DNA from: Aquatica leii | Taxonomy: Eukaryota; Arthropoda; Insecta; Coleoptera; Lampyridae | Assembly: GCA_035610365.1 (NCBI GenBank) | Contig: CM069433.1 | Location: 80,758,236 to 80,822,235 of the forward strand | Direction of reading: 5' to 3' | Length of the DNA: 64,000 nt | Shown: positions 10,605-22,500 of the stretch, one piece after another | Layout of the letters: the number at the start of each line of letters is the position of its first letter | How positions within the stretch are numbered: position 1 is the stretch's first letter | Made by a program: the position numbers and the translations under genes | Notes under the pieces: generated by a model | Databases searched by the model: none | Told to the model about the DNA's origin: nothing | What the model saw: only the letters and a program-made list of their open reading frames with translations

Positions 10605-10665
10605 GAACATGTTGCAAATTGAGTAATTTTGATGTTTGACTGATTCGATTACTTAACCGGTCAAC
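10605..10665 (+). repeat. Short dispersed repeat (partner at 18855-18915)
   Basis: The block around tgcaaattgagtaattttga matches 18855-18915 in the same orientation over about 60 bases. Family unknown. Confidence 0.45.
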
Positions 10666-11041
10666 GTGCTGATAGTAAAAAGAACACAAACAATGGCTAA
10701 AATATCTTACGGACAATGAATTTTTAAAGAAGAGAGTGGTTTTAATGCAAACATAAGTGATACAAATAATGATTTAAGGTACAACCCTAATTACAATGCC
10801 TCTAGTAATAATAATGACAAATCAAGTTTTTATAGCCAAAATCTAACATCTACACTACTGCTACTTTATTAATAATTATTACTGCGTCAATTTTATGTTT
10901 ATTAGTAGAAGTGGCATGGATCCAACAATTTTAAGAATATTGGCGCTGCCTATTTTTTAATCAACAACATTATACAAATATTGATGAATTGGGCAATAAA
11001 ACCAATTTATGTGCAACGCAAATACTTAAAAAGCGATTTCA

Positions 11042-11106
11042 ACGCCTTTTGCACACAAACGGCCAATTCGCCGACCGGCTATTTCACCGACCGCCAAAAA
11101 ATCCGG
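11042..11106 (+). repeat. Left terminal inverted repeat (Harbinger)
   Basis: Pairs with 12166-12231. It is much more GC-rich than its surroundings. Confidence 0.7.
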
Positions 11107-11446
11107 AAAAAAAGTTTATACTTACGTTCAAATATCATTTAACACAATTACTGATGCACGGTACTCTGCCGACTGGCCGCTGGTCAAAATAAAATTTACT
11201 CGGCAAACACACGGTCGCCAGTCGGTAAATTAACTAATGCATTTCTGTCAATACATGCAAATTCGCACACAAACGGCAATTTTTCCGTCGCCGTCATACA
11301 GAGTCGCAGTCTGACACTTTCTTCGAGTCGTGCATATAGTGTAGTTAAAAAGGAAAATTTTGATATTGAAGCATTCAGTTACGCAGTAGAAAAAAGATTT
11401 GTGATATGGGATAAAACAAGTGACAAATTTAAAGATAAAAATAAAA

Positions 11447-12070
11447 CTAAAATAGTCTAACAAACATGCAACATATATCTTTAAAGTTTGCAATTTCTAA
11501 TGCATCGTCGATACGAAAACCTTCTTTCGTTCTTACCACATTGTGCAAAACACAGCTTGCTTTTACAATGTCGATGTCAAAGTCGGGCTTTTTTAGGTCG
11601 ATGGCAAATTTTCCATTTGTTGATAAAAATGCGAAATCCACAGTCAACATACCGCCTGGCACGTGATAAACAGTATTTAAAAACACGTTGTGTTAAGTTA
11701 TTTTCACTAAATGGACGCAACGGGTTATCATTTAATCCAAAAGCCTCATCGCTAACTAGAACAAATGACGGAGCCAAATTTTTTATTTGTGGTACCAGGT
11801 ATATGCAAAGAATCTAAATTTAATGCATGAAAAAATGTTGATTCTGTAAATAGGGAAGAATCACATTATTTACTATATGCCCCCACCTCAAAATATTAAA
11901 AACAATATGATGTATTCACAGCTGCCACTAAAACAACAACAAAAATGTTTGTAGTTGTAGAATAATTAACTAATTTGATTTGGCTGAACAAATCTAATGT
12001 GTTTCCAATTTATGGCCCCAAAATAGTTTGGAAAATTGTCATTCTTAGCAAATCCTGCCTCTCATTTATT
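11447..12070 (-). pseudogene. PIF/Harbinger DDE transposase remnant
   Basis: Harbinger transposase (HARBI1-type nuclease) cuts and moves the element. In order on the minus strand: NFPNYFGAINWKHI (around 12030-11995), where the family has GAIDGKH, so the first catalytic Asp reads Asn (codon at 12008-12010) and the Gly reads Trp; a degraded middle with SDV-like and FFH residues; FVLVSDEAFGL near 11770; a block with LSRARRYVDCGF and NKWKICHRP; and the end KKPDFDIDIVKASCVLHNVVR. At least two frame changes are needed. The order of motifs is exactly that of the family, so identity is secure and the copy is plainly dead. Confidence 0.8.
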
Positions 12071-12165
12071 CCACATATTTTCTGATGGCACTGACAGTAC
12101 GGCACTGACGATATATAGAAATTCCGTACAGAGCCCGTAACCGACCGCTGCTACCGTGCTCAAAA

Positions 12166-12231
12166 TAATCCCGATTTTTTACCGGTCTGTGAAATAGTCG
12201 GTCGGTGGATGAGCGTTCGTGTGCAAGGACC
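12166..12231 (-). repeat. Right terminal inverted repeat (Harbinger)
   Basis: Reverse complement partner of 11042-11106. Confidence 0.7.
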
Positions 12232-12239
12232 CCTTAAAA

Positions 12240-12640
12240 ATAGTATACATAAAATAGATAACTTCTATCAACTTTTAAAAAACTTATATGACAGAAAAAA
12301 GTTGTATTAACGAAGCTATAGTTTTTTTTAGAAGCAGGCTTTTGTCAATGTACTATTCCAAAAAGACATAGATACGGCATAAAGCTATATAATTTATACA
12401 TCAGTAAAGAAGTTACACATAAACTACTTCAATCTATGCTGAAAATTTAAATATAGGTCGGTGACAAATTGTTTATCAAATGTCACTCTAAAGCTTATTG
12501 AAGACATATTGAGAGAAAAAACTACTGTAGGTAGAAAGATGTAGTATTTGTTACTAGTTTTGTTTTGTAATTTAAAAAATATAACTTAATTAGTAATGCA
12601 TATTTTTGTTGTTTAAATAATAGTATAAAAATTTATTGGC
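12240..12640. other. Unassigned AT-rich sequence
   Basis: No open frame or repeat recognised in these 400 bases. Confidence 0.4.
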
Positions 12641-12656
12641 TTTGGCGGTTACATTA
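12641..12656 (+). repeat. Possible LTR edge (match to 14311-14326)
   Basis: TTTGGCGGTTACATT occurs here and just before the primer-binding site at 14325. It could be the end of a second, decayed LTR copy. The match is short, so confidence is low. Confidence 0.3.
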
Positions 12657-13245
12657 GTACCTATTGTTTTCAAAACATATTGCTAATTGCATGTGCTTTT
12701 GATAAAAAAATTGTTACATAGGACAAACAAAACAAATAGTGAAAATACTGGTGTGGCCACTACACGACTTTTCTATAAGAAATAATAAAGGAATGTTTAC
12801 ATACTTGTTCTAAGGTTGTGTTGCCATAAAACTACTTTGAAGTGATATGTACACGTTTTTTTTACTTCCTAGCATGCTATAGTTTATTTGAAATTTTTCT
12901 TCTTCATTTCATTAAGATATAACCGAAATATGGCAAATTGAGCTTATGTTGTCGTATCAACTAAACCCTATATTTCTAGGCTTTGATATTGCTTTCCCCT
13001 TTAGTAAACTAGTTAGAATTATGATTTTTAACGTATCTTGCTTTTCCTTCAAGATATGGAAACTTTTTCTAAAAAAAATTTTGCAGGTATGATTTGAAAC
13101 TAGATTATATTTGTGAATTAATTTTAAATTATAAATAAAATATCTAATAAACTGTTAATGTTAGAATTTTTTTTTATTTGAATAAATTGTTAGGACGAAA
13201 CAGTAAAAATAATTCAAATAATTTACATACGTACAAAATTATATA

Positions 13246-13445
13246 AAAAAACCGTTCGTAATGGAGGATATACCCACTTTCGGTTTCTTTATCAGACCCA
13301 TCTTTTGTTAAAACCGAGTGAATATACAAACCTAGCTCAATACCAAATTTCAAGTTACTAGGACTTTCGGTTTTAGAGTAGGTACATCGTTACACACACG
13401 CAGACACACAGACCGCACACACAAGCACACACAGACCCCAAATTT
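13246..13445 (+). repeat. Repeat tail ending in a CA-rich tract
   Basis: A stretch with ccaaatttcaagttactagg and a cggttttagagt block leads into a degenerate ACACAC/GCAGACACACAG tract at about 13390-13438. Such tails are common at the 3' ends of RTE-type LINEs and their SINEs in arthropods; that assignment is from family memory and not proven here. Confidence 0.35.
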
Positions 13446-14324
13446 GTTTGTTAAAAATACATTTTTCTGATTTATTAGACCTTGAAACGAAAAATTCTGC
13501 AAAAAAAATTCATATTTAAAAAAAATGGGAAGAAATGTACATCAATTTTAAAACAAACCTTTTGAAATTATATAGTTTATAATACAAACTTAAAAAACAT
13601 TTTGTTAATCAATACTATGTGTGTATAATGCATTAAAATTACGTTATAATATGTATTTCAATAATTAATATTACTTAAAACTTAAAACGAATGTAGTAAT
13701 TTAGTTTGTAAATTAAAAATATATTGTATTATACCATTTGTTGCGTTTCATTTAATAAAATAGAAAACGTCATATTGTAAATCGAGATGCTAAAAATATA
13801 AAACGAATCCAGTAACAAATTCAACATCAACTACGAAAGCATCTTTTCTTTTCAATAAACTTTATGAAGTAGAACGACACAATGTTTCCTCTATCAACTT
13901 TATAGAAAAGGTTTCATAACTAGAACTTGAACTTTTTTAAAAAGATCGATTTAGGTTAAGAATAAAAAAACAGTTTTGTATTGTCTTGGTAAATTGTAAG
14001 TAATACAATCTGTTGTATTGTTACGTATATTTAGTTAAAAACGTATCAAACATCTCTATTTTATATGTTTGAAAATGTAATAAAACTTAAATTTAGTATT
14101 CTGATTTAGAAAATCGCTACTTAACGGAAGTGTAAAATTAATAATAAAAACTTTTATTTGAGTAATAAATGTATATCATTTTCAAAACTAACGTTTTTTT
14201 AACGACTTGTATCAAATGAGTTTTAACTGATGTTATTCTTAATTTTCAAAATTAAATATAACTTATAAATTTTGGTGTTTTATTTTGGCTTGCTTCTTTA
14301 GGTGTTTAGTTTTGGCGGTTACAT

Positions 14325-14337
14325 TGGTAGCAGAGTG
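14325..14337 (+). promoter_or_regulatory. Primer-binding-site-like sequence of an LTR retrotransposon
   Basis: TGGTAGCAGAGTG starts with TGG and is complementary to the 3' end of an animal initiator Met tRNA (CTCTGCTACCA). It follows GGTTACA plus one base, and TACA is a typical LTR terminus, so a 5' LTR should lie to the left. No open gag or pol frame survives to the right, so only the leader remains. Confidence 0.45.
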
Positions 14338-14349
14338 TAGGGGAATGAC

Positions 14350-16560
14350 GGCCATCTAAACAAAGGCATCCGTAATTTCAAAACTATTTAACATTTTAAA
14401 TTTCCATGATCAGCATTTAATTCGTTGTAATGTTTTTTTTTATATTTAACTTTCTATTTTACAAATAAGCTTAATTTTTTTAGGAATAAAATGTAAACTT
14501 TATACATTAGTTGTAATTACTTGCTCCTGCCAATAATTGCGACCATGGTGTGGGAATTTACAACCATGATAAAAATCCACACAAAAAACTATTTTAATTA
14601 ATACAAGTAACCAAAATTAAAATGATTCTTAAAATTTAAAAGAAATATAAAATGTAAACTAGCATAAAATTAGAATACCTGCCTATTTCAACCCGCGGTA
14701 GCATTTCCATTACAAAAACCATACATCAGGTAACATTGGCATATTTATTAAATGTAAAAGCTATTATGAGCAAACAAAACAATAACAAAAAACTACAAAA
14801 ACGAATCAAAACTACACACAAAATTACAAAAAAAGCAATGGTTATACAAAATGAAACAAAAAAGTTGAATTGGTTACATAAATGTCAAAATTTAATAGAT
14901 GATGCTTATTATTAAAATCTGTAGTAAGTGCTAACTATCATTTTAACTTTAATCAGTTTAAAATCTATCAAAGTACAGTACGAATTGCGAAGTGCAAATT
15001 TTGATTCAACGTGGGCAAGAGAAATCTTTCGATAACGTAAACAACAAAGCTACTACTACAATTTAGTCTAAGAAATGTGATTTGAGGACAAGGATAAGCT
15101 TTTTTCTACGACTAACAGCTAACACAATACATTGTATGTTTAACTGCAATTAGGCAACATTGTGCATTGTGATTGTCTAATTTTATTTTTGTACAGGTCA
15201 AAGTCATTTAAGCACAGGCCAAACCTATTAACGTACAGGATAATGATTTATGAAAACATAATTTAAAGAACTTTTACAAATTTTCCGTGCATCACAAATT
15301 ATAAAACTTGAAAACGAAATCATTGAGAGTCATGTAGATGCTATTGCATTAGTTTTATAATGTAAAAACGGTTTAGTTTGTAAATTACATATTTTAGGTT
15401 ATGTTTCCAAACGTTGATATTTAGTGATAACTTTTTTTGGTAATTAAATATAAATATATTTTAGAAATTCAAGGTAATTAGAATAAATAGGAATTTCTAA
15501 TTAGCAACCTCTCGATTTGTTTTCTTGCAGTGTTTTCTTTTGATGAGATGAAAATGTCAACAGTAATTTATCGGACTTTGGCTTTTGCAATATTATAAAT
15601 AAAAGTTATGATTATAAAGATTAACTGTTTAGAAATAGCAATTACTGAAATTTGCACGTTCGGCAGATTAAGTAATCCAATCCTTAAAATAAAATTACCC
15701 ATTTTGCAATAGCATGCTCAAATTAACTTAAAGAAGTATTTATTAACATCTTTCAGTTTTTTAAATTGCATGTCAATTCAGAAGTAATCAATCATCTTTT
15801 GCCGTTCATTGCTAGTTGCAAGGTACCAAGATGTTTCTTCCACACATGCCTAATATATGTATGTTCTTTTTTATCCTTATATTAATGCAGTTTTTATAAG
15901 TATTTATGTTTAATTTTAGTACATATTACATTATAATAATATAATCTATTTGCACATTGTTCAAAATTTAATCATAAACACTTTGGACTTACGTTATAAT
16001 AAATAACACAAGATAAATACAATCAATCGTTACAAAGCTAATGCAAACCACTGCTTTATATCTTAAAAAGTTATATATTTACATGTAATTATAAGCAAAA
16101 GCACTTAATTATTTGTTTCCTTCTACAATGTGTTTTGTTAACAATTCATTTCTTATATTCAAACTAATTTTTTAGTAAAGATTATTGTAGCATATTTCAT
16201 ATTAAATCTATTAGGATAATTAACTAACTTGCATTTTCTAAAAAAAATAAATTTTTCTTATAAAAAAATTAAAATAGTTTTTAGTTTAAATTCAATTCTT
16301 TAACTGCGATGTTCTTATTGCCTTCTTAGTTTGTAAATCTTCATTCCTAAGAATAACACCTATTAATTACAAATTATCTTTAAACATTTATAAATTTACC
16401 TTAGTTGCTTTGTAACTCACACCGACATGTTATTCGGTTGAAGTTTCTAGAAAAAAATACAATACATCAACATTTGTCGGAACTTGACGACATTGTTAAC
16501 GATTCAGACTTCGGCATGAATAGATTTCTTTTATTTACTGACTGCAAAAGCAAAATCTTG
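14350..16560. other. AT-rich stretch without recognisable genes
   Basis: No coding frame over 60 codons and no conserved motif. Possibly the decayed body of the LTR element whose leader lies at 14325, but nothing proves it. Confidence 0.35.
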
Positions 16561-16581
16561 TAGTTAAATCAGTACTACTCT

Positions 16582-17330
16582 TTAACCCGGCGTTAGTCTT
16601 TATATGAGGGATTCCTTCACATTATTGGAATATTTCGCGGAACTTTAATTTTTGACGTAATAAACCGTAGAGAATCCATCATATTCTTAAACAATCCTTC
16701 TGTTAAAACGTCATTCTTTAAATTTTATGATAGCCCTCACCCTAACGCAATGAGGGCATATTCAAGTGGGGCTTACAGTTACGCGGAGATTCACTCTCAC
16801 TTAGCGACTAATCGTGCAATAACTTGTTTTAATTGTCGGTTACTGCAAACGTCGCTGCTTAGTTGTTATGTTAAAGTTTACTTCGTGGAATACTACCATA
16901 GTTTTAATTTTTAACGGTTTTTAAATTTTTTTAGTTTCATTTAGTGTTTGTTGCAAATTAGTGATACTTAGTATATAAGGTGAATAAAATTTAGTTTAGT
17001 TCATTGTGAAGACCAATAAATTTTTAATCTGTAACATGAATAAATAATAATAAATAAGCTGTTCATTTATCTATAATTCAATTTTCTTATAAAGAAAACA
17101 ATCAATATTTTCAGCATAGGTACTAAAAACAGTCCATTATTAAAAAAAAACATTGCGTTATGAAATTTTGCTATATTTTTTATGATCTTGAACCAACTTC
17201 TTTATGTGCATTGACATTCTATATCGTGTGTAATAATATGACAGTTTACAGGTCCTTACTAAAAATAATTACAATTTGACAGAATATGTCAATGTGAGGG
17301 AATCCCTCAGGCGCGACTAAGCGCGTTACA
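16582..17330. mobile_element. MITE-like inverted-repeat element
   Basis: Inverted ends share GCG-TTAGTC and TGAGGGATTCC-TCACATT blocks: left 16582-16625, right 17291-17330. The left end begins TTAACCCGG, and a TTAA would suit a piggyBac-type target, but the right side shows no TTAA. The interior has no transposase frame. Superfamily unresolved. Confidence 0.45.
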
Positions 17331-17543
17331 ATTGATGTAACATAGTGTCAAAAAATTATACAATTTTTTATACACGGAATTCTGCATCCCCTCTACGTTA
17401 TCTTTGATTGATTCAACAGCTTTTGTAAGTACATTAAATAAATTTGTTAATAATAACTTTATCCTTGCGTGAATGCCTTTAGCCAAAAGGAAAGACGTAA
17501 AAAACAAAGATATTAAACTACTTAAGATACGTGTAACCTCCAC
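17307..17543 (-). other. 78-codon frame of unknown nature
   Basis: A short frame overlaps the right MITE end. It has a hydrophobic N-terminal part but no recognised motif, and is probably spurious. Confidence 0.15.
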
Positions 17544-17810
17544 TTAATCTTAAGTGTAGTGTAAAGAACCCACACAATCTTGAACTTAAAAAACAGAAAC
17601 AATAATCTTATAGTATAAGTTAGTATGCATAAAAGATTGAGTGTGCTGTATTAATATTTTTAACAATTACTAAGACATTAGCAAAACACGGCAAAAAACA
17701 GTTTTTAAATATGTGCACAACAGTTTGTTCTTTGTTCTTTCTCCAATAAATGTTGTATTTACAGTTTTTCTGAGGAATCTAGTTGCCCTCTATCTGAGTC
17801 ATTAGCTTGT

Positions 17811-18480
17811 CTAGTATAAGCTGATATTTTTGTCATTGTTTTCTATAAAAGTGAAAACGTCGTTCATAGCCTTGTCAACCTCTTTAGCACAAGGACCAAC
17901 TATTTTTTTCATCAACCTTGGGCCTACTAATGCATAGATTTTTAAACATTTATTATAGTATTGACAATCAACAGCCACAATGTCTGTTATCGGATGGATC
18001 TTGTTGATAACTGCTGCACCAAAATTAGCTCCACGTAGCAGAGCCTCTTTCATAACAGTATCTTTTATCTCTATTTTCGTCACCTGATGTACGAAAATTT
18101 GTTTATGAGGAGGCAGTCGTTGTTGTGACTTTGCGTAATCTTCAGAAATACGTGTTTCACACACAAAATAATATGTTGGAAATAAAATTACTCAGAGGAT
18201 GATCTTAATTTTCCTAAAAATGTTTTTAGTTCAGCAGTTTTTTTCAAATAAGCAGCTATTATTCTTTGATTTATGTAACTTTTCCAACATAAAACATGTA
18301 CGCTAACAGATGTTTTACCCGCCAAAACAGCTCCCTTCCTATCATTTCTTTTTTACTAGCATCACGTAACGTTTCTATTCCTTTTTACTTGAACGCTTTA
18401 AATATACTCTCATTTAAATCTTTTTCTTTGCACAGAGAGAAAACTGTCACGACCGTGGTAGTAAACAAACTGGAGAACTG
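17811..18480 (-). pseudogene. Transposon-associated ORF remnant with C-x2-C / H-x4-C style motifs
   Basis: The best-preserved frame is 117 codons (17811-18164): it holds EIKDTVMKEALLRGANFGAAV, cut here after 20 residues as IKDTVMKEALLRGANFGAAV, then PITDIVAVDCQYYNKCLK, and ends NDVFTFIENND. Upstream on the same strand, in other frames, VFSLCKEKDLNESIFKAF and KGIETLRDASKKE appear at about 18450-18330. The same order of blocks (Cys pair, short-helix, Tyr-His/Cys pair, LE-N-D) occurs in uncharacterised, multi-copy arthropod and cnidarian proteins that travel with transposons. No enzymatic role is claimed. At least one frameshift separates the two parts. Confidence 0.35.
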
Positions 18481-18499
18481 ACGACCGTAAGGCGTTTAG

Positions 18500-21400
18500 A
18501 CATAAAAACCGCAAGGAACTTCAGATGAAATAATTAACTTAAAAAGAAAATTGAAATTTATTTATTAATTAATTTTTTTGCCATTTTCCAAAAATTATTG
18601 ATTTCCCCAATATTTTAAAACTCTTACGCGTAGAAACTATACAACGTACAAAAAAATGTTAGCGTCATAAATTGTAGGTATTTTTATCTCTTTTATTTTA
18701 CTATAACTACTTTTTACGTAAATAATTTGTTAACGACTAAAAAATGTCATTTTTAGTGGTTTTTCGTCGATTTCTCATTTTTTCCCGAAAAATTTGTCAT
18801 GCAGTTGAAAAAACTAATTGATGTTAATAAATATTGACTTCTTTAAATTAATCGGTACATTTTGTTATTGCAAATTGAGTAGTTTTGTTATTTGACCGAT
18901 TTGATTACCAAACCTTAACTGTCAAACATACAAATTAAAATAATTATATTACAGTTTCTAAACAATCGAGCATATAACAATGCTCGACTTAAAGTTTGAC
19001 AAATTACTGTTGCCATTTTTTTGCATCAAAATAAAATTCTGCAAAGAATTAAAAATAGTAGTGAAATAGGAAATTGTGTGCTTAAATCTATTTTAATTAC
19101 ATTGAAATTAGTTTTCATAAAATAAATAATTACAATCTAAGGCTAAACGACATCTTGTAAAAACAAAACTACGTACAAGTTAAACCACATATATAGAAAA
19201 CTATGAAGTTAGATAATAAACATCACAACCGCAAATTTCAAAAAATTTATTTGAATAATACGCCACATAATAATTTTAACTACTGTGCAAATGTAAAATA
19301 TTTTGTTATACGTATAATACAAAAACCATCATTAGAGATAAGTGGACAACTGTTTTGTCCTATTTAGATTTTTCAGCACTGTAAAACTCTAATGCGGTTT
19401 CTACAATTACCTACATAATATAAAGCGTAATACTTTTAATGCAATCAGATACGTAAATTTACTATAAAATCGAATAATAGTTCTTTTCATGAATGTTAAT
19501 TAAGTGGTTTGCAAATGATCAACCATGTTACGGCAAACATAAGTTAATCCATAACAAAGAAAACAACAGCAGTTCAAAGTTTTGGAGAGTAAAAATTGAA
19601 AAAAAATACGTAATAGATTGATGTGCTGATTATAATTTGTTAAAAAAGCGCCAAAAAAATATTACTGATCCTCGTTTTTACCTGACAACACTTAAGGGCG
19701 ACATATAAAACACAACTGAACTAAAAAAAAGTGCATTTATTACAACGGCAAAGTATAAAAAAATATATAAATTTAAAGCAATATTATAGTAATTTTAATT
19801 TTAGATATATTAAACTATTCAAGTATGCAACACCCTGTACTACAAAAAAATGACAGTAGCACAGTTAAGTTGAAATAATGAAATTAAGTTAAACAATTGA
19901 ATGTTAACAAATATGAAAGATATACAAATTGAAAAGCAAGGCGTACAGTCAGTCAAGTCTCAAGCTTTAGTAATTTAAAAGATAATAAAAAAACGTAAAC
20001 TAATTGTGACAGCATGCGTATACTTGGTCGTCGCACATACTTGTAGCAATAAACATCTCCTAAAAAACTGAAAAATCAAATAACAAGTATATACCACCGT
20101 AATATCACAAATAAGCTGCGTAAGTTACATTTGAATACAAGTACAATGTGCTCCAAACTTCTAATTTTATATACTATTTAAATTAAATGTGTAGGACAGA
20201 CAAGTGTATGCTGCTAAATTTTTAAGATTTTTTATCAAGAAAATATATTATGAATTTGACTTCGACGATGATTATACAAACTTTTGCATTTGGTAGTTAT
20301 GGACCATTAAAAAAAGTAATTCTTGAATGTAGTAATCAGCACTAATAAAAACATTTCTTGAAATTAACAGCTGACTGTTGTAAATGCTACAAGAACAAAA
20401 AAATGTTTACAGATTCTTAAATTAAAAATTTCACTGAGCATTTTAAACTTTTTAGTTTAACGATCAAAATGCAAATGTGTAGACCCCAACGAAAATAAAA
20501 AAAATAATCCAATATTGCCAACGGAGTTTAAACTGAACAAAACTTACACAAAGCAAAAAGTCATAACAAAGTTTTTAACATAACAACCATATCTAGTGAA
20601 TAAACAAAGTTTGAATCCGTGTTCGTTTACTGATACAAAGTATTTTTAATTTAATTAAATGTACAATTTTAATAAAATCTTTTTGCACGAGTATTTTAAA
20701 GTACAATGCCTCACGGTAACTATACTAAGCCAAAAGCTATTAAATGAAAAATACCGTTTATTAATTGTGTAACCATTAACAATATTATAACCTGTTGCAT
20801 GCAAATTTTGCGTAAAATATTATTAATTTCCATTCTAAAATTATTGTTTATTTGATTCATGACTTTGAGGTATTTTTGGTGTTTCGTGTGGCTTTTGGCG
20901 ATAACTTATACAGCGTGGACATTTCTAGAGCAAATTTTACTTAAGGTTACAATTTTTGTTTTTTTTTTAAATCATTGTTCCAAAAATGTAATCAGACTGT
21001 AACTGTAATTTAATCTACACACGAGTTATTTACCGCTCGGTAAAAGTTATTTTTCATTTTATATTGATTCTTGTTTTGTTTTCGCAGGTCAGGCTGTTTA
21101 TCCTTTATGCATCTTTAAGGGCTGTCCTTTATTACGTATTTAATTTAGTTTAAACACCAATATATTTCTTGGTAAAGTTAGGTAGTTTATTTTTAGGACT
21201 TTTAGGAGTTTTAGGTTCGGGTTTTTGTTGCCCTCGGTAGAGAGTTATCGGAGCGGATTTGTCAAAAGTTATCGACAAATGCTACGAGGTGACGAAGTTT
21301 AAGTACAAGTTTTTTTAACGTTTTATAACCTTGTGGCGATTAATGTTACATTATGTTACTATAAATTTTTATGAGCAATTATTGTTTAATTGTAACCAAG

Positions 21401-22500
21401 ACAATTCGATTATGATCGGGATTAAATTTTTCTCTAATTAATTTAGATAAACATGGATACTGTATATTTTTAATTTAATTCTTATTTTATTTTTTATGTT
21501 TTGATTCCACACTGACCGTTCATTTTTCAATTACATTTTAGTTTTTGGAAACTTGGGATTTCTTTTAAAGTTGAACCTGAGTTGTTACGTCCCTGTTTTG
21601 ATAAATTTACGTAACAAACCCAGTAAATAAGTAATTTTTTTCCTGTTTCAAAAGTTTTAGACACTTTTTAGGTAAAATTCTTGCAATAAATGTTTAATTG
21701 ACACTATACTAATGTAATAATAATAATAATGAATAATGTCTTATTATAACAGTTAATTGTTCTTACTTTTGTTAGTTAGTTTTCAACACTACATAGTTCA
21801 AGCGCGGTAGACTAACACAGTCTGTATTATTAATTTACTTGTAGTAATCTTCTATATAAAAATGTTGTCATAGGAAGGTAATTAATAGCAATTATAGTAC
21901 AACTTAATTTGAAATTTTTTTATTATTACTTATAACAATTGCCACATGTGCAATTTTACACAATATGTGCAAAAAAGATTATGTGCAACTTATTTCTGAT
22001 CAAAACATTAAAGGATAATTGGGCATATACGAATCAATTTATAATGAAGAAAAGACACAACAAAAAAGAAAACAAAATTCAAAGTTACTTGTCGGAACAC
22101 AAGGAATAATGAATGCCCTTTTAATTATTATATACCTACAGTGTTTTTATTCTTTATTAAAAAAAAGTGTATGTTATTTTGCAAGTTACTAAACCTTTAG
22201 TTTCGGATACAAATACGATTTTTAATAGGTTTGAAATGCATGACACTATTTTCTAATGCAACCACTTATTTTTTAACTAAATCAGTTTTGTCTTATAATA
22301 ATAATGACATCAACGTTGTCAAATTCAATTCGAATCTACTTACAAAGAACTTTTAATTATTTAAGAATAATGTCGTTTGTTTTAGCAATAGAATGTTTTG
22401 TTGGATTTGAAGGAACGCGAGAATAGATATCCCGTAGAAAAATTAGATTGATCATAAAGAATGCTTATCGTAACCGCTAATAAATAAATTGTATTATCTA
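18500..22500. other. AT-rich stretch, no gene seen apart from small repeats
   Basis: Includes the 60-base repeat at 18855-18915 and a TAA run near 21718. No domain-bearing frame on either strand. Confidence 0.4.
18855..18915 (+). repeat. Short dispersed repeat (partner at 10605-10665)
   Basis: Shares gcaaattgagtagttttg and a GA-TTGATTAC block with the copy at 10.6 kb. Confidence 0.45.

Larger units (their letters stand above)
11042..12231 (-). mobile_element. PIF/Harbinger element with terminal inverted repeats
   Basis: About 1.2 kb is bounded by imperfect inverted repeats of some 65 bases: left 11042-11106 and right 12166-12231, sharing GCACAC-AACG, ACCGACCG, CTATTTCAC and AAAAAATC blocks. 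The right end abuts TTA, compatible with the TWA target of this superfamily; the matching left TTA is less clear. Between the ends lies a degraded Harbinger transposase on the minus strand. The length is less than half of a full autonomous element, so this is a deletion derivative. Confidence 0.7.

Noticed and set aside
11466-11817. Plus-strand frames opposite the Harbinger transposase
   Set aside because: Antisense shadows; family motifs are on the minus strand.
13390-13438. CA-rich tract considered as a CRISPR-like or satellite array
   Set aside because: Irregular dinucleotide-type repeat without spacers; better explained as a retroelement tail.
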